A stretch of DNA of 64,000 nt from Chimonanthus salicifolius (lineage: Eukaryota; Streptophyta; Magnoliopsida; Laurales; Calycanthaceae): the NCBI GenBank assembly GCA_013350335.1, contig CM023538.1:62857080-62921079 (forward strand), in the 5' to 3' direction. The notes below the pieces were generated by a model. It made no database searches and was not told the DNA's origin. It worked only from the letters and a program-made list of their open reading frames with translations. The first letter of the stretch is position 1. Each line of letters opens with the position of its first letter. This document shows, piece by piece, positions 9,942 through 20,310 of this stretch. Both the position numbers and the translations under genes were made by a program.

Positions 9942-10204
9942 GGTAAGAAGTCTGCAAAGAACATCAGATCACCCGACTCCATTTTGGTGCTCTAGGCTCT
10001 ATGTTGTACTTTCGACAGAATGGAAGCATTAAACACGACTCGCACCCAGTTCCCCAAAAGCTGAGACCACACAGGATTTCATAAAGAAAATGAGAAAAAG
10101 AGGGGGGGTAAATTTGGAATATAAATAGAAAAAGTCAAGAGGGGTGTATAATAAAAGAGATTAGGAGTGTCTATTATCATTACCCTACCGGAAACTGTTG
10201 ATAA

Positions 10205-10300
10205 TTGGCTCAATTTGACTCGGCCCAATTTGGCTCGTTTATGGCCCAACCCAATTTCTTTCTCATTTTGTATGAAACTATATATAGTGAGAGAATGTGA
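10205..10300 (+). promoter_or_regulatory. Possible Pol II promoter with GGCCCA boxes and TATA
   Basis: Two GGCCCA motifs (the reverse of TGGGCC, a site II element) lie in 'ctcggcccaattt' and 'tatggcccaaccc', followed by 'actatatatagtgag' near 10266-10280. The order and spacing fit a plus-strand promoter, but no recognisable gene follows, only a 103-aa frame without known motifs (10167-10478). Weak evidence. Confidence 0.3.
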
Positions 10301-10479
10301 GAGTCGTTGGCTTGACTTTGGCATTGTAGCTCCTTTCGAGCAACCGAGAGTTTGTATGAAAATGAGCCAGATTTGTATCTCCTTCAGATTGGTGGAATTC
10401 TTTCTTGTGTTGCCCGTAGACGTAGAGCTTTTGGCTGAACCACGTAAATCTGTATCTTCTCTCTTGATGATTGTTTGAT

Positions 10480-11368
10480 CGTCGCTTCCATTGTTTGATT
10501 ATATCAGGATTTCACACAATAGAAACATCTCAATGTGTGAAAGTTGAAACTTACGACATCACCACCATAGCTTGTGATTTTCACATGCTCAAAGAGATTA
10601 TAAACATCCTGAATGGTCTATCTATTACAGAGTCTAGAGACCAGCCGAATGTTTCATTCCACCTACCAATATTGGAACAAAGCCACCACAAAAAAAAAAA
10701 TTGCCCAAGTACTAGCTATACCAAAATAGAAAAGGCTTGAGCATAAACCTAGGAACTTCATTCTCTAGTTTTTGTTAATTTTTACTATCCAAAACTCACC
10801 AATTTACCCCATATTTCATGTAGGATTTCTCAGAAACTTTGGATTTTTCTTTACCAACCATTTTCATTCTGTATTTCCTGGAATGAAAGATGAGCGAAGT
10901 CAAAACACGAACATGTTCCACTCCAAAAGAAAATCAAGGAGAGACACACAACACACTAACTATAATGCCAACCCTCCATTAACAATCCCTCTGGAGTATA
11001 TGATCCCACTTATGAATCCTGCAGGCCTTACTATTGCATTGCATGATCACATACCATTAGAGAGAAGGTTGATGAAGAGGGATATTTACAGATGTGGGAC
11101 CCACATAAAACCACAACTGTAAATTGGATGATGCAATTGTCTAAGTTGCATAAAATTGGTTGACTTCAGGAAATGAACCTGCATGAATCAAACAGAAAAA
11201 TGAAATACAAAGCATGCTTTCTGCTACAACTGGAACAAGAAATCATCAAAATTGCAGAGAGAGCACAAAACAATATTTCCTGAAATTTGAAAAGGAGCAC
11301 AACACAATCTTGACAGAACAAGGAAAAAAATCATTAAATTCCTCACCCATATCTAAAGCTATACACTG
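10480..11368. other. Spacer with no recognised feature
   Basis: A 116-aa frame at 10772-11122 has no recognisable domain. I see no repeat structure apart from a short palindromic 'gatgtgggacccacat' near 11092. Confidence 0.4.
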
Positions 11369-11449
11369 AGCAATCAGAGAACTTTGAAGACCATAAGTGT
11401 TTCAACTTTCAACATAACATTCAGTTATATGAGCACTCATCATTTTGCT
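11369..11449 (-). ncRNA. C/D-box snoRNA candidate A
   Basis: Read on the minus strand: stem AGCAA, C box ATGATGA, D' box CTGA (complement at 11421-11424), a GTTGAAA-like C' region, guide GGTCTTCAAAGTTCT, D box CTGA, and closing stem TTGCT. The 5-bp stem is perfectly complementary, and the 81-nt length is normal for a plant box C/D RNA. Such RNAs guide 2'-O-methylation in the nucleolus. The D-box guide is complementary to AGAACTTTGAAG.CC, which I remember as a conserved 25S rRNA stretch (one G:U pair). By the D+5 rule it would mark the C of AGAAC. Copies B and C conserve this guide. Confidence 0.72.
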
Positions 11450-11510
11450 GACCATAAGTGTTTCAACTTTCAACATAACATTCAGTTATATGAGCACTCA
11501 TCATTTTGCT
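11450..11510 (-). repeat. Truncated tandem copy of snoRNA A
   Basis: This is a 61-bp direct repeat of 11389-11449 and the visible text is the same. It contains the C box and D' half of the RNA but not the D box, last guide or closing stem, so it should not form a stable snoRNP alone. On the transcribed strand it precedes the intact copy A. Confidence 0.85.
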
Positions 11511-11867
11511 TCTCTTAAAAACCAGTCCATTGCCTGTTAATTGAAACAAGTCGCCCAAAGGCTCAAAAGCTAAAACCCATTGAAAGAAAGGCTGCTAATG
11601 ACAGCAATATTACCATATGTTGAGTACACCATAAGTTGTGAAGTAGAAAGATTTAGTATCAAGAGAATTTTGTTCGAAGGCTACCCAGGTTTCGAATAGA
11701 AAATCATATCTTTCATCAAGGGTAAGGGGTGGGTTTTCATTTAGTTCATTATTGAATTTACCTCCAACAAGCTAGAAGCCCCATCATTTCTTTTAAACTT
11801 GATTCCTGTGAAATTTTCACTGATCACCAATCATTCGTGGGATAATTCACTTTTGTTTTTTTCTAAA

Positions 11868-11912
11868 ATACATTATACACACACACACACACATATATAT
11901 ATAAATAAATAA

Positions 11913-11957
<45 letters not shown>

Positions 11958-11960
11958 AAT
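11868..11960. repeat. Compound microsatellite
   Basis: The order is (AC)n, (AT)n, (AAAT)n, (AT)n, (AG)n. No gene function inferred. Confidence 0.95.
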
Positions 11961-12145
11961 TTTTAAAATGGATGGTGGTGATGTAGGACCTAACTTTATT
12001 ATGGTCAAATATCCTGCACCTAACAATCCGAAACTAATCTCTATGCCCACTGGGTTTCTGCTTATCCCAACGAGTCTACTATACACTACCAATTAGGCCC
12101 TAAATGCTTAAAAACAGGTTGAGCCATGTCATATGCAATTGCAAA

Positions 12146-12217
12146 GCAATCAGAGAACTTTGAAGACCATTATGCACTTCAACATCCTATTCAGAATGCA
12201 CCAGCTCCTCATTTTGC
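12146..12217 (-). ncRNA. C/D-box snoRNA candidate B
   Basis: This is the minus-strand paralogue of candidate A: stem GCAA, C box ATGAGGA (one base off RTGATGA), D' box CTGA after guide GGAGCTGGTGCATT, then the same D-box guide GGTCTTCAAAGTTCT, CTGA, and closing TTGC. The stem is only 4 bp and the C box imperfect, so it may be weaker or decayed. The conserved D guide against diverged surroundings argues for RNA-level constraint. Confidence 0.58.
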
Positions 12218-12663
12218 ATTGCTTTTATGCAACCAGCCCACTCTACTGCCATGAAAATGAACCAGACAAACAAAGGTAAAATTTAAATAAAGAGGCAAAA
12301 ATGGCTAAATTTCTGTAACACTTTACAAGTCAATCTAAATAGATAAAATATTGCAGAGCGAACATTCTGCTCAAGCATTGCTATTCACATGCAGTCAGCA
12401 GAATATAAAATCCAACATTTCCCCATGTTTCACAAAAGGCTTTTTCAGGGAAAAAAGGAAAAAAAAAATGGAATTCTCAAATCTAATGGTTTTGGCATTT
12501 TAGAACTAGAAAAATTTCATGCAACAGAAAAAAATGTAAAATTGTAGATTATTTGCATTTCGTACTGCCGCCAAAACCTTTAGAAGCTTTATGTGCGCAC
12601 TAGGTTCTTACTAGCTTGAGATCTCTACCACTACAATGAACAGCAATATGCAGCAATGGGCAA

Positions 12664-12737
12664 AGCAATCAGAGAACTTTGAAGACCATGATGTATTTCA
12701 ACATCTTATTCAGAATATATTAGCTCCTCATTTTGCT
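12664..12737 (-). ncRNA. C/D-box snoRNA candidate C
   Basis: Third minus-strand paralogue, 74 nt: stem AGCAA/TTGCT (5 bp, perfect), C box ATGAGGA, D' box CTGA after guide GGAGCTAATATATT, the shared guide GGTCTTCAAAGTTCT and D box CTGA. It shares the unusual C box with copy B. No protein host exon is recognised nearby; plant snoRNAs are often made from their own polycistronic units. Confidence 0.62.
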
Positions 12738-14477
12738 GTTTTTTTGTCCACGAGAAAGCTCATTTTGCAGTGCTCTCATGGAACCAGCCATTTTGCCACC
12801 TAAGAATAAAAACATCCATACGTAGATAAAAGCCAAAATGAAAGGTGATTTTTTTATAACTTTCGCTAACACATCTTCTCAATGAATAGTAATATAATCA
12901 ATGGGTCAAGTTTAACCCTTAATATTATCGAGCAAATGCAATTATTATAATATAACATCCAAACCATTTATTAAATGCTTAGACATTAAATAAAAAAACA
13001 GAAATCTTCATTCATAATGGTTTTTGTGTAGGATGTAGACCTAACAGTGTAAAATCAACTATCCAAACAACTTTTCTGTGAAAAGGTAGTAAAAACGAAG
13101 CATTCAAATAACTTACACCACCAGAAATGGGTAAGAGGAGGCACCATTACATGACGTACTGGTGACGTTTTAAAACCATTTTTCTGATAAAACAATCAAT
13201 CTACAAAATGTGGGGCAATCCATGAGAAAAATACAACAATATAATAAATTCCAATTTCAAGATGAAAGCTAGGAAAATATTTTGATACAAGCAACTTATT
13301 TATACACAAAAGATACCAAATCTGCTAGTTTTATCCCATGGCGCACAATTCCTCTTTAGATACTGGATTACAAGACTGGGCTAAGAAATGCATCTGAATT
13401 TTTAATGATAGATGATTGAATTTTGACAGATTTGTACACGTGAGTGAAGTAATTTATTCATCCCACAGAAATAGACATTTCTGCCAGTACTTTAATTTAG
13501 CACCTTCAAACCTATTCCTCGATGTTTCCTTGCAATCATACTTGGAAATTACAAGGGGCTATCTGGTGCAAGATGATCAAACAAAAACAAGCAACATAGT
13601 TGATGAAAAATATGTCTGAGAACAGTCATCATTCAACAAAAAGAAAAAGAAAGCAGGTCTCACAACAGTCAGGTTAGGGCAATCAACTAGCCTCTAAAAC
13701 AGGTCTGATATTGCTCCTCCATGTGCCAATCTCATACCTACCCATCTTTCAATCTCATACCTAGGTTGAGGGTTTTGTCAGTCTAGCAGTCAGCTATAAA
13801 AATTTACAAAAAAAATAAACTAGACTAACACATTGAGTTTCATCATTGATAATTCTAAAGAAAACAGCCCAAACTAAAAACAATGAGAAGTAAATTCACA
13901 AAGCTGACAAACAGAAAACAGCTTCATTAATGACAGCAATGGCGAAGATAATGATGTCAACTATGGGGTCCTTATAACCTACCACATTCTTAACACAAAT
14001 TAAACATTAGGAAAAATGACAAAAAAAAAAAATTACAAGTATAAAGATTCAGTAAATCATATTTTTTTTTTTAAAAAGTAAGAGAGTTTAACATAAGGAA
14101 CCGATACTCGCTGCCTGTGTGACCTTTAAGTTCAGCCCCAAGTCCTTGGACTGGGTTCGGGTCTCGGTGAAGTGAATTCTAGCAAAAAATAAAAAAATTA
14201 TGGATCATAAATTCTGAAGTGAATAATACAAATGATGAACACCACAAAACTCATTGATCAATAGCTATGACAATATGGTCTGATAATTTACCTAAGAATC
14301 AACGGCCTTCAAATGATTGAACTAGAATCAAATTACTCACAATGTTGACTTCTTTTCTCTGACAATGAGTTTAATGGGTTCTGTTTAGAAGGAAAAAAAA
14401 AAAAAGTCACTTTTCCTTTGCTGGGCAGGAGACAATTATTCCAATGCATTTCGGGAATCAAATTGAAAACACTATAG
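12738..14477. other. Spacer between snoRNA candidates and a SINE
   Basis: No convincing gene. A plus-strand 67-aa frame (13416-13619) has no recognised motif. Near 14100-14190 a 'gactgggttcgggtctcgg' B-box-like word followed by an A-rich tail may be a short SINE relic. The 15 nt AAAATGAGGAGCTAT on the minus strand near 14474-14488 match the start of snoRNA copy C but nothing follows. Confidence 0.4.
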
Positions 14478-14631
14478 CTCCTCATTTTCATTGTTTTTTA
14501 ATGACGAAGATTCTCAAGACCCCTATTCACCCAAGTACAAGGGCTTTAGATAAAACTCTAAATGTACGCAACCCCTCACAAGCCACAAATATCAGGTGAT
14601 TATGGGAGTCAAACTCCTCATTTTCATTGTT
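14478..14631 (-). mobile_element. SINE-3 insertion with 18-bp target duplication
   Basis: A perfect 18-bp direct repeat, CTCCTCATTTTCATTGTT, at 14478-14495 and 14614-14631 brackets a 118-bp element that starts with T's on the plus strand (an A tail on the minus strand). A second, diverged copy of the element lies in a BHLH49 intron near 37925-38015. Confidence 0.8.
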
Positions 14632-15633
14632 CAGCTAAGAACAGCTGATTATGTTACCTTACCATACAAAAAAAAAAAATGAAAATGCCTCATCCATCGT
14701 TCATCACTTCCAACAGTTTTGTCCTCAACCACTCTATGTACAGAAGATGAGTCAACCTGATGATAAAGGCCGTTGATCGAAACTATGAGATCTTCCAAAG
14801 TTGCAATGGCTCTGATTAGGAGGAAATTCAAAGCTTCTAAGAATTACAAAACCTAATTTCACTCAAAAAGAAATTGAGTGAGGCTCAAATCTCACTGGGA
14901 ACATTTAACACCATACAAATCTTCTTAATAAAATATAAAGTCGATTGAATTCCATAAATTAATTAAATGCAAGAACAATAAATAAATTCAAACACAAAAT
15001 TAAACTAGATGAATCAATATAGATATTTATCTCAGATGCCTTTACTTCAACCATATAATTATCACCCAATCAAAAGGATAATATTTGAATGCTCTGCTAA
15101 CTAGTATATGCAAAAGTTTTGAAGGTTTTTTCAAAGTTAAAAGTGGGGATACTGAAATCCGAAACACCTAGTGGGAACAGGTCCAAACAGCTAAAATCCA
15201 CATAACCCATTGCAATGATACTCAAGAATGATAAATTTTATTTATTGCTTCCCAACGAAACATAAATATAAAAACAAAAAAACAAAAACCAAATCTTCAT
15301 TTACAGTAGAGCCTAATGCGTTATAATGTATCAGTACCAGGTTCAACCAAACCGCCAGAAAAGAGAAGAAAAATCTCAATCTTAAAAAAAGAATGCATGC
15401 TTAGAAAGCCTTGAACAGGTGAAAATCTTCACCGAAATAAAAAAAACATAGACGCAGTGTGACAATCATAGACGCAGTGAAGAGTCAACGAACTCACTGA
15501 GTCATCGCACAACAGTCTGAAAATATTCATCAACCGTCGACCTAGTTTCTCTCAGACTGATGGAAGTAGAAACCTAAGAAAATGAAGGAAGATGAGATTT
15601 CTGGAGCTCTGCCGCTCTGGTATTGAAGTCAAA

Positions 15634-15692
15634 TGGGCTTTCAGATACCACTGCTCCTGTTAGAGTGTTACTTATACCTACGGTTTTAGGGT
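15634..15692 (-). promoter_or_regulatory. Telo-box plus site II promoter module (minus-strand transcription)
   Basis: Read on the minus strand, AACCCTAAAA (15692-15683, telo-box) is followed about 45 bp on by AGCCCA (15639-15634), the complement of TGGGCT (site II, TGGGCY). This pair is typical of plant ribosomal-protein and snoRNA gene promoters. It points toward the snoRNA candidates, whose nearest member is about 2.9 kb downstream. No TATA box was identified. Confidence 0.4.
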
Positions 15693-15908
15693 TCAGAGTA
15701 CGTGCTAACGTTGCACACGTGTAGCATATCCTAACCGTGAAGAACGTTGTACTTATTTCGTATATTTTTATTGATTGTATTTGTGTTCCAAATTTACCCT
15801 TCGGCTCTGTTTCTCTCGGAGAGGAAACCATTTTTCAAGTGCAGTCACTCTTCTCTCACACACACGGGCGAGCGAAGCGAGATGATGGGAGCAAGGCGAG
15901 TTTCTTAC

Positions 15909-16034
15909 ATTCTTCACGCCACCACCGTCATTGACAACGACGACGTCAATTGGTGAGTTTTTCCGTCCATGCCAACTTCGAAGGAAATTTCGACCAATGG
16001 GTCCAAATCCATTGATTGCTACCATTAGCTTTAC
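15909..16034 (-). pseudogene. Single exon fragment of chloroplast GAPDH (GAPB/GAPA type)
   Basis: Minus-strand translation begins [18 protein letters not shown] and continues [17 protein letters not shown] and GGGVKN, matching the N-terminal Rossmann exon of photosynthetic GAPDH as I remember it. The frame stops at a GTAAGA donor (15908-15903), the place where I recall an intron in GAPB. No transit peptide, later NAD-domain exons or catalytic Cys exon is found on either side. The invariant Arg of GFGRIGRN is Pro here. It is therefore a captured or orphaned exon rather than a gene. Confidence 0.75.
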
Positions 16035-17925
16035 ACACGGTCAAAGGGCCAGTGTGAATGGGTGATTTTAAAAGGTGGCTGGAAAACACGATTAAGTGGT
16101 GTGGATTAATGGGAATGAGAAATAACAGTACAGAGAAAGTGAAGAAGGAACAGGGAATCATGGTCACCGGTGTAGTGTTGGGCGAGTGGATGGAAGGTGC
16201 TTTGGTGGGTTCTGAATGGAGAGAGGGGAGGCGTGTGACTGGCCTTTGGGCGTGAATGGAAGGAAGGGGATCTATTGTTGCCTGTGGGTGAACAACAGGT
16301 GGCTGGGTTTGGATGGGTAGAACAAGGGGATGAACGGAGGAAACGATGGAAGCCAGTGAAGGTGGAGAAAGTAAAAATCACTATCCAAAATATATATTTT
16401 GCATTTTTTTTATGTAAATAGTATTATATAAATTTAATATTTATATACATGAAATATAAATTATTATCAAAGAAAAAATTGTAATAAAAATCAAGATTAA
16501 TTAAACCATTCAATTAAATAAAACTGGCATTAATACATTAATTTGTTGAATAAAAATAACCCTATAGGTTCTCAAACTTCACCCTTTATCTTAGCTCAAA
16601 ATTAGCCAACATCATTATGATAAATACCATTAAAACGATTAAACTATAAAATGAAAATTAAACTGTACTTAAAATAAAGTTAAACTGAATGTTAACAAAA
16701 TAAATGAAAAAAATAAAATGCCAATCCACATGAGATAAGTAAGTACTTCAAAAGAGAAATTAAATAGAACTTAAACAGTTTAATTAATAAATGAAAACTA
16801 AGAACAACACGCTGAAAAACTCAGAGAAAATGAGGGAGGAAACTGTTGCCTCTGCTATAGTGTCACAATCCCCGATCTACCGATAAAGAGAAAGGAAGGG
16901 AAAAAGAAATGGAAAAAAGAAAATCAAGAAAGAAGAAAGGAAGAGAATGCTGCCGTCTTGTTCGATTCTCTCTCCAGAGGGAAAGAGATGCCTTTCTCTC
17001 ACTGTAGTTCCCCTTTTGAAGAAAAAATTCAAAGCCCAGCAACGGCTCTCTGTTTGGTGTCCCTCCAACGGCCATCTCACCCACTAATCGAATTCCACTC
17101 TCTACTTTCCGTTTTCTTGCTTCTTTCCTTCTTATTTTTCTTTCTTTCCATTCTCGGCCGCTTTCCATTCTCATCTTCCAATGATTTCTTTTCTCATTTC
17201 AAATTTCCAATCCTCAGTCAACCCAACGGCTAATTGAGAGTGCAACCCATCTTCACAGAATCACAGCTTTCCTTTCTTGTGTTTGGACTCCAAATTACAA
17301 CCAACGGCTAGCACCAGCTGTTTTTGAAACAGAACGGCTAGCACCAGCTTAACTCAACTTTTTTTTTTTTTTTGGAATAAATATATTAAGAGAAAAAGAA
17401 GAATAATACAGAGAAGAAATCGATGGATCTAAAAGACTCTAGAACACCACCGGCAACAACCTCTCCTCTCGACTTTGACTCGGTTTTATTCGATTTTAGA
17501 CTCAGCATGACCCGCAAAATTTCTCTATTAATCTTGAATTATTTTGAAGACTTGATATCCACTTGATTTAATTTCCTGAAACACAAATGCAAGTAATAAG
17601 TTATATTAAATAAAATTCAATTATTTACGTGTAAAAGTAGATTTTAAATGCAAAATGAATGCAATAATTCTTTCATACCAAGTGGGCTTAAAACCAGCAA
17701 TTGAACCAATGGTTCTTTCTAGTCAAGGTCGATCTTAGCCCAAGTCCAGGATCATTCCTTGAGTTGGACCTCTACTTTATTACTCGACCCATCTATAGGG
17801 TCCTTACTCCTTAGTATATATAAAATGCAAATATTAAAATTTAATAATATTTGCAAGATATTAATGTAATATAAAAGTAAAATATATCCATTAGTATTAC
17901 CATTAATTACCCCACTTAGATGGTT
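16035..17925. other. Spacer, including a polypyrimidine block
   Basis: No gene was recognised. 16390-16830 is very AT-rich. 16860-17230 has purine-rich then pyrimidine-rich strands, giving false low-complexity frames on both strands. 'acggctagcaccagct' occurs twice (17301 and 17334). A T-run at 17359 followed by 'ggaataaatatattaagag' resembles blocks near 28205 and 39250, possibly shared 3' ends of a retroelement. Confidence 0.4.
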
Positions 17926-17929
17926 CTTT

Positions 17930-18745
17930 GGATCTAAAGACCCATTTTGTATGTCCATTTTGAACCAGTGGAAAGCTTTGGATGGACCTTTTCTTGGGCT
18001 CATTCAGATTTGAGGAAATCATTTATTAGAATGCTCATTTGGATTTGATTGGATAATTCAGCCAGTGCATTTTGGATTTTTACTGGACTATTTAATGGGA
18101 TCATTTGGACTTGTGATGGACTATTTAGGGTGTTCATTCTCAATTTCTCATAGATAGTTTAGTTGGTCCATTGAGATATGTCTGAAACATTTGATAGGTC
18201 TATTTAGATTAGTTGGCAATGGGTTGAACAAAGCCTTCAGTGGATCAATTTGTATTTGGTTGGTCATTTATTTGTTTCTATTGGATTTCAGTGGATTATA
18301 TACTAGACCCATCTAGATTTAGAAATTTGGTTGGTCTTTTATTTTTACTTTTTACTTTTTAGGTCTATTTGGACATTAGTAGAACATCTAGTGAGTCCAT
18401 TTTGTTTGATTGGAATATGGACCCTTTAGCAATCCATTTGAAGTTAGATGGACAACATTTTGTGTTCATTGGCTTTGTATGGGCCAATTTGCGGTCCATT
18501 TGGATTTAATTGGCCATTTCATAGATTCATCTTGATTTAGGTGGAATGTTTGGTGGACCCCTTTGGTTTTGAATGGACCTTTTTTAGGTCCATTTTGGGT
18601 TTGGCTCATTGATTTGTTGGATCTATTTAGATTTTTTTGTAATATTTAATGATCCATTTGGTGGATCCATTTGCATTCCGGTCAACCTTTTAGTGGGTCT
18701 GCTTCAATTTATGTGGACCATTTAATATGTCCACTTTTATTACAT
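17930..18745. repeat. Degenerate minisatellite rich in GGxCCATTTGG words
   Basis: About 0.8 kb consists of diverged repeats of a phrase like 'tggaccatttagtgggtccatttggatt', with a recurring 'tccatttgga', 'tggacca' and 'gatttgattgga'. The spacing is roughly 30-35 bp and irregular. Stops break every frame, so it is not coding. Confidence 0.75.
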
Positions 18746-18802
18746 ATCAACCGCTATTTGTCAAAACACTACTTATCAGAGACACAAGCCGACACCACCA
18801 TT

Positions 18803-19210
18803 AGGGTTGCAATTTGAGTGAGTCGGAGTGGGTTTTGAGTTTGCCCGAGCTCGAGCCCAATTTGCAATTTAAGAACCTGAGTCCGATCTCAACCCTCAAC
18901 GCTGAGTTAATCCGAAGTAGTCAAACCCTAGCTCGACCTGATTTTATACATGCAGGGCCAAAGCCCAATATTGAATCTGAAAAGTATATGCAGGCTTATA
19001 CCGGCTCAAGTTTCTTTAGGCCTAGAAGTGGCTCTAATTTGTGTTTTTAGGTTAAACTTGGACTTGTAAGTACTTAGCCCGAAACCCGAATTCTAATTTG
19101 AGCCTGATATTTTGGACCAAAAAATGAACTGAGCCCGAGTCAACTCGAACGCAATTTCTTTGGGTTTTTTCATGCAGACTTGGGTTAGACTTAGCCCAAG
19201 CCGCACCCTT
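18803..19210. mobile_element. GGGTCGGGT-family foldback MITE (diverged copy)
   Basis: It starts AGGGTTGCAATTTGAGTGAG and ends with the complementary-type 'aagccgcaccctt'. The interior has the family's 'gagtcgg...gcccgagctcgagccc' and 'gagcccgagtcaactcgaa' words. Flanks share 'ccacca' (left) and 'accacca' (right), a possible eroded target duplication. Confidence 0.6.
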
Positions 19211-19643
19211 AACCACCACATCAACCAGGCTGACTTTTGAAGGGCCGCACTTAATAAAGTTGAGCTGTTACCAGTATTGAAATGTGTGGATTCTTGCATT
19301 CAAAATTCAAAATGACATCTAAGCAGGGCCATCTCTGAAGGGGACACATTCAAGCCGGTGGATACGGTGATAGTACATAAGATTTTCTCAAAGTCTAAGC
19401 ATTTAGTGACACTTAAGGGAGAGGCTTTTCTTACAACAACTTTTTATTTATTTTAAATAAAAATAAGTATTTTTAATGTAAATAACAAAAATATTGAATT
19501 TTTACAATATGACAAAATATTAAATTTGTGTCTATCAAATGAATTTTCAAATCTAAAGAACATTTTCCACAAAATTTATCTCCTAAAAAATCCATATTAG
19601 CATTTGTTGATTAATATAAGATTGAAATTATCTACTATTGGGT

Positions 19644-20034
19644 GAAAAAAAAGGGTGTCCATCTTAACACGGGCGTTATTTTTTAGGAGGCATGAGTTTT
19701 AGTGAACTTTCTATTTTGCCCATCATCCATCCACAGAAATCGGTTCACTTTTCAGTGAATCGGTTCACTTGCACCAATCGGATCACTTTGAAATCGGTGT
19801 ACCGATTTTTTGAGAGTCTAAATCGGTGCACAGACCGGATCATTTTACACATAAATCGGTTCACTTTTCAGTGAATCCGTTCACTCATCGGTGCACCAGA
19901 CAGTGCACCGGTGAGTAAACCGATTCACTGAAAAAGTGAGCCGATTTTTGCAGATTGTGGCAAAGTGGGAAATTCGAAAAACCTGTGTCTACTAAAAGAG
20001 TATGCTCGTGTTAAGATGGGCACTCGAAAAAAAA
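19644..20034. mobile_element. MULE-like MITE with 22-bp inverted ends
   Basis: The terminal inverted repeats at 19653-19674 and 20004-20025 match 19 of 22 and share CCATCTTAACACG. Both sides are followed by the 9-bp GAAAAAAAA, fitting a Mutator-like 9-bp target duplication, although an A-run is weak evidence. The interior is built from small repeats of ATCGGTTCACTTTTCAGTGA and GTGCACCG-type palindromes. No transposase. Confidence 0.75.
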
Positions 20035-20116
20035 TGATAGGAAATCTTGCTGATTTGAAGTCGGAAGAGAACATAGTTTAGAAAATTTTATAGCTCAATT
20101 AAAGTTTGTCGGATTT

Positions 20117-20310
20117 TTTTTTTTTATGACCGAGGTGTTGAAGGCCTTTTAGAGTACTCAACTAGTCATTAGGACATGTGCAAACCTCTCTACCGACCAC
20201 CGAGTAAAAGTATGGAGAATGACCTTTTAAAATAGAATGAAATTCGAATTTAGAACTCCCACTTCCTAAAATGAATTCTTAATCGACACACTAACTCCTT
20301 AAAGTTAAGT
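20117..20310 (-). mobile_element. SINE-1 family copy
   Basis: Oriented minus: the T-run at 20117-20127 is the A tail, followed by 'aggtgttgaaggccttttagagtactcaactagt' words shared with the copies at 44907 and 63781, and an eroded head near 20260-20310. Confidence 0.7.

Noticed and set aside
13560..13660. Additional C/D snoRNA (ATGATGA and CTGA words present)
   Set aside because: The boxes are in the wrong order or spaced too closely and no closing stem exists.
14649..14831. 60-aa minus-strand frame (start MNFLLIRAIATLEDLIVS) followed by a GTAAGG donor
   Set aside because: It looks exon-like and lies between the telo-box module and the snoRNAs, but no partner exon or known domain was found, so I do not call a gene.
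16106..16381. 91-aa minus-strand frame next to the GAPDH exon, as a possible transit peptide
   Set aside because: It is Ser/His/Pro-rich but out of phase, separated from the exon by stops, and has no resemblance to known GAPDH transit peptides.
16863..17233. Frames of 91 and 103 aa on opposite strands
   Set aside because: Both arise from purine/pyrimidine bias; composition is Lys/Arg/Glu on one strand and Phe/Ser/Leu on the other.
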